In this document: one piece after another, positions 12,637 to 13,261 of the stretch
How positions within the stretch are numbered: position 1 is the first letter of the stretch
Layout of the letters: each line of letters opens with the position of its first letter
From: an uncultured Clostridia bacterium
Lineage (GTDB): Bacteria; Bacillota_A; Clostridia; TANB77; CAG-508
Reading direction: 5' to 3'
Assembly: GCA_947627825.1 (NCBI GenBank)
Contig: CANQXO010000029.1
Span: 1-13,261, forward strand
DNA: 13,261 nt
Notes under the pieces: generated by a model
What the model saw: the letters and a program-made list of their open reading frames with translations, nothing else
What the model was told of the DNA's origin: nothing
Databases searched by the model: none
Made by a program: the position numbers and the translations under genes

Positions 12637-13261
12637 TTGTTGATAAAATAAAAAAAAGAAGTCCATCAGCCAAAAATAAAAATGCAAATATAGATATACC
12701 AATAGGCAAGTGGGTAAAATGCGATAAATGTAACGAAATAATATATAAAGATACTTTAAGAGAAAATTTAAGTATTTGTCCAAATTGTGGACATTATTTT
12801 AGAATGCACATAAATAGAAGAGTAGAACTAATCATAGATGAAGGCACATATAAAAGATTTGATTTAGATATAGAAACTACAAACCCACTTAAATTAGAAG
12901 ATTATCAAAAAAAATTAGTAGCATTAAGAGAAAAAACAGGACTTCAAGAAGCTGTTTCAGCAGGAACAGGAAAAATTAATGGAAAAGAAGTAGTTATTTG
13001 CATAATGGATAGTGGATTTTTAATGGGAAGCATGGGAATTGTAGTAGGTGAAAAAATAACTTACGCAATAGAGCAAGCAATAGAGAAAAAATTACCTCTT
13101 ATAATATTTTCTGTATCAGGAGGAGCAAGAATGCAAGAAGGAATAATCTCACTAATGCAAATGGCAAAAACCACATCTGCCCTTACGAAATTAGATGAAG
13201 CAGGACTTTTGTACATATCTGTTTTAACAGACCCAACTTATGGAGGAGTTACAGCTTCTTT
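12633..13261 (+). CDS. accD: acetyl-CoA carboxylase carboxyltransferase beta subunit (partial, 3' end outside window)
   Basis: AccD forms the carboxyltransferase with AccA, moving CO2 from carboxybiotin to acetyl-CoA. The first 209 codons are visible and the frame remains open at the window end; about 280-300 residues would be expected. The N-terminal zinc ribbon is present as Cys30, Cys33, Cys49 and Cys52 (CDKC and CPNC spaced by 15). The crotonase-like part begins after about residue 95 and shows [16 protein letters not shown], the oxyanion-forming [11 protein letters not shown] and [13 protein letters not shown], the usual AccD markers. GAGGAA within the end of accC serves as ribosome site, and the start overlaps accC as ATGA. 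accA would be expected next. Confidence 0.96.
   Translation, partial: MIVDKIKKRSPSAKNKNANIDIPIGKWVKCDKCNEIIYKDTLRENLSICPNCGHYFRMHINRRVELIIDEGTYKRFDLDIETTNPLKLEDYQKKLVALREKTGLQEAVSAGTGKINGKEVVICIMDSGFLMGSMGIVVGEKITYAIEQAIEKKLPLIIFSVSGGARMQEGIISLMQMAKTTSALTKLDEAGLLYISVLTDPTYGGVTAS

Noticed and set aside
1..13261. CRISPR array, tRNA, rRNA or phage genes
   Set aside because: No short regularly spaced repeats, no cloverleaf-like or rRNA segments and no phage structural or integrase motifs were seen.

Overview
The window looks like chromosomal DNA of an AT-rich, low-GC Gram-positive anaerobe (Bacillota, probably class Clostridia). The support is strong purine-rich ribosome binding sites of the GGAGG type, A/T-ending codons, TATAAT promoters with 17-18 nt spacers, and the order fabD-fabG-fabF-accB-fabZ-accC-accD, which is typical of clostridial fatty acid synthesis clusters. 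All confidently called genes are on the + strand. The species cannot be named from the sequence alone.

Region 1 (about 1-3160) holds two paralogous genes of unknown function (236-1390 and 1604-3115), each in a similar cassette: a TTGCAA-N17-TATAAT promoter, an A/T-rich leader ending in AAGGAGG, the gene, and a 15-bp inverted repeat behind the stop. From promoter to linker (132-660 and 1501-2028) the copies are almost identical, with 329 consecutive identical bases, while the C-terminal halves have diverged strongly. The second gene carries an extra, diverged copy of the N-terminal module, and this copy still has a ribosome-site-like GAGGA and a GTG codon where its start codon would have been. 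The simplest reading is that a duplicated promoter plus N-terminal module was fused in frame onto an older member of the same family. Base composition here is visibly richer in G+C than in the rest of the window.

Region 2 (about 3183-4763) is a two-gene operon with its own promoter: a classical short-chain dehydrogenase/reductase and a TetR-family repressor, closed by a good intrinsic terminator.

Region 3 (4765 to the end) is the lipid region. An imperfect palindrome next to an extended -10 promoter precedes an AMP-forming acyl-CoA (or acyl-ACP) synthetase. That gene overlaps a short biotin protein ligase, which in turn overlaps fabD by ATGA. After a 161-nt gap come fabG, fabF, accB, fabZ, accC and accD (cut by the window end). 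Together they supply malonyl-ACP and carry out the condensation, ketoreduction and dehydration steps of type II fatty acid synthesis; the biotin ligase would charge the AccB carrier made by the same cluster. Acyl carrier protein, enoyl reductase, FabH and AccA are not in the window. A stem-loop between an unusually distant Shine-Dalgarno and the fabF start, and the TetR-like operator before the acyl-CoA synthetase, are the most notable regulatory signals.
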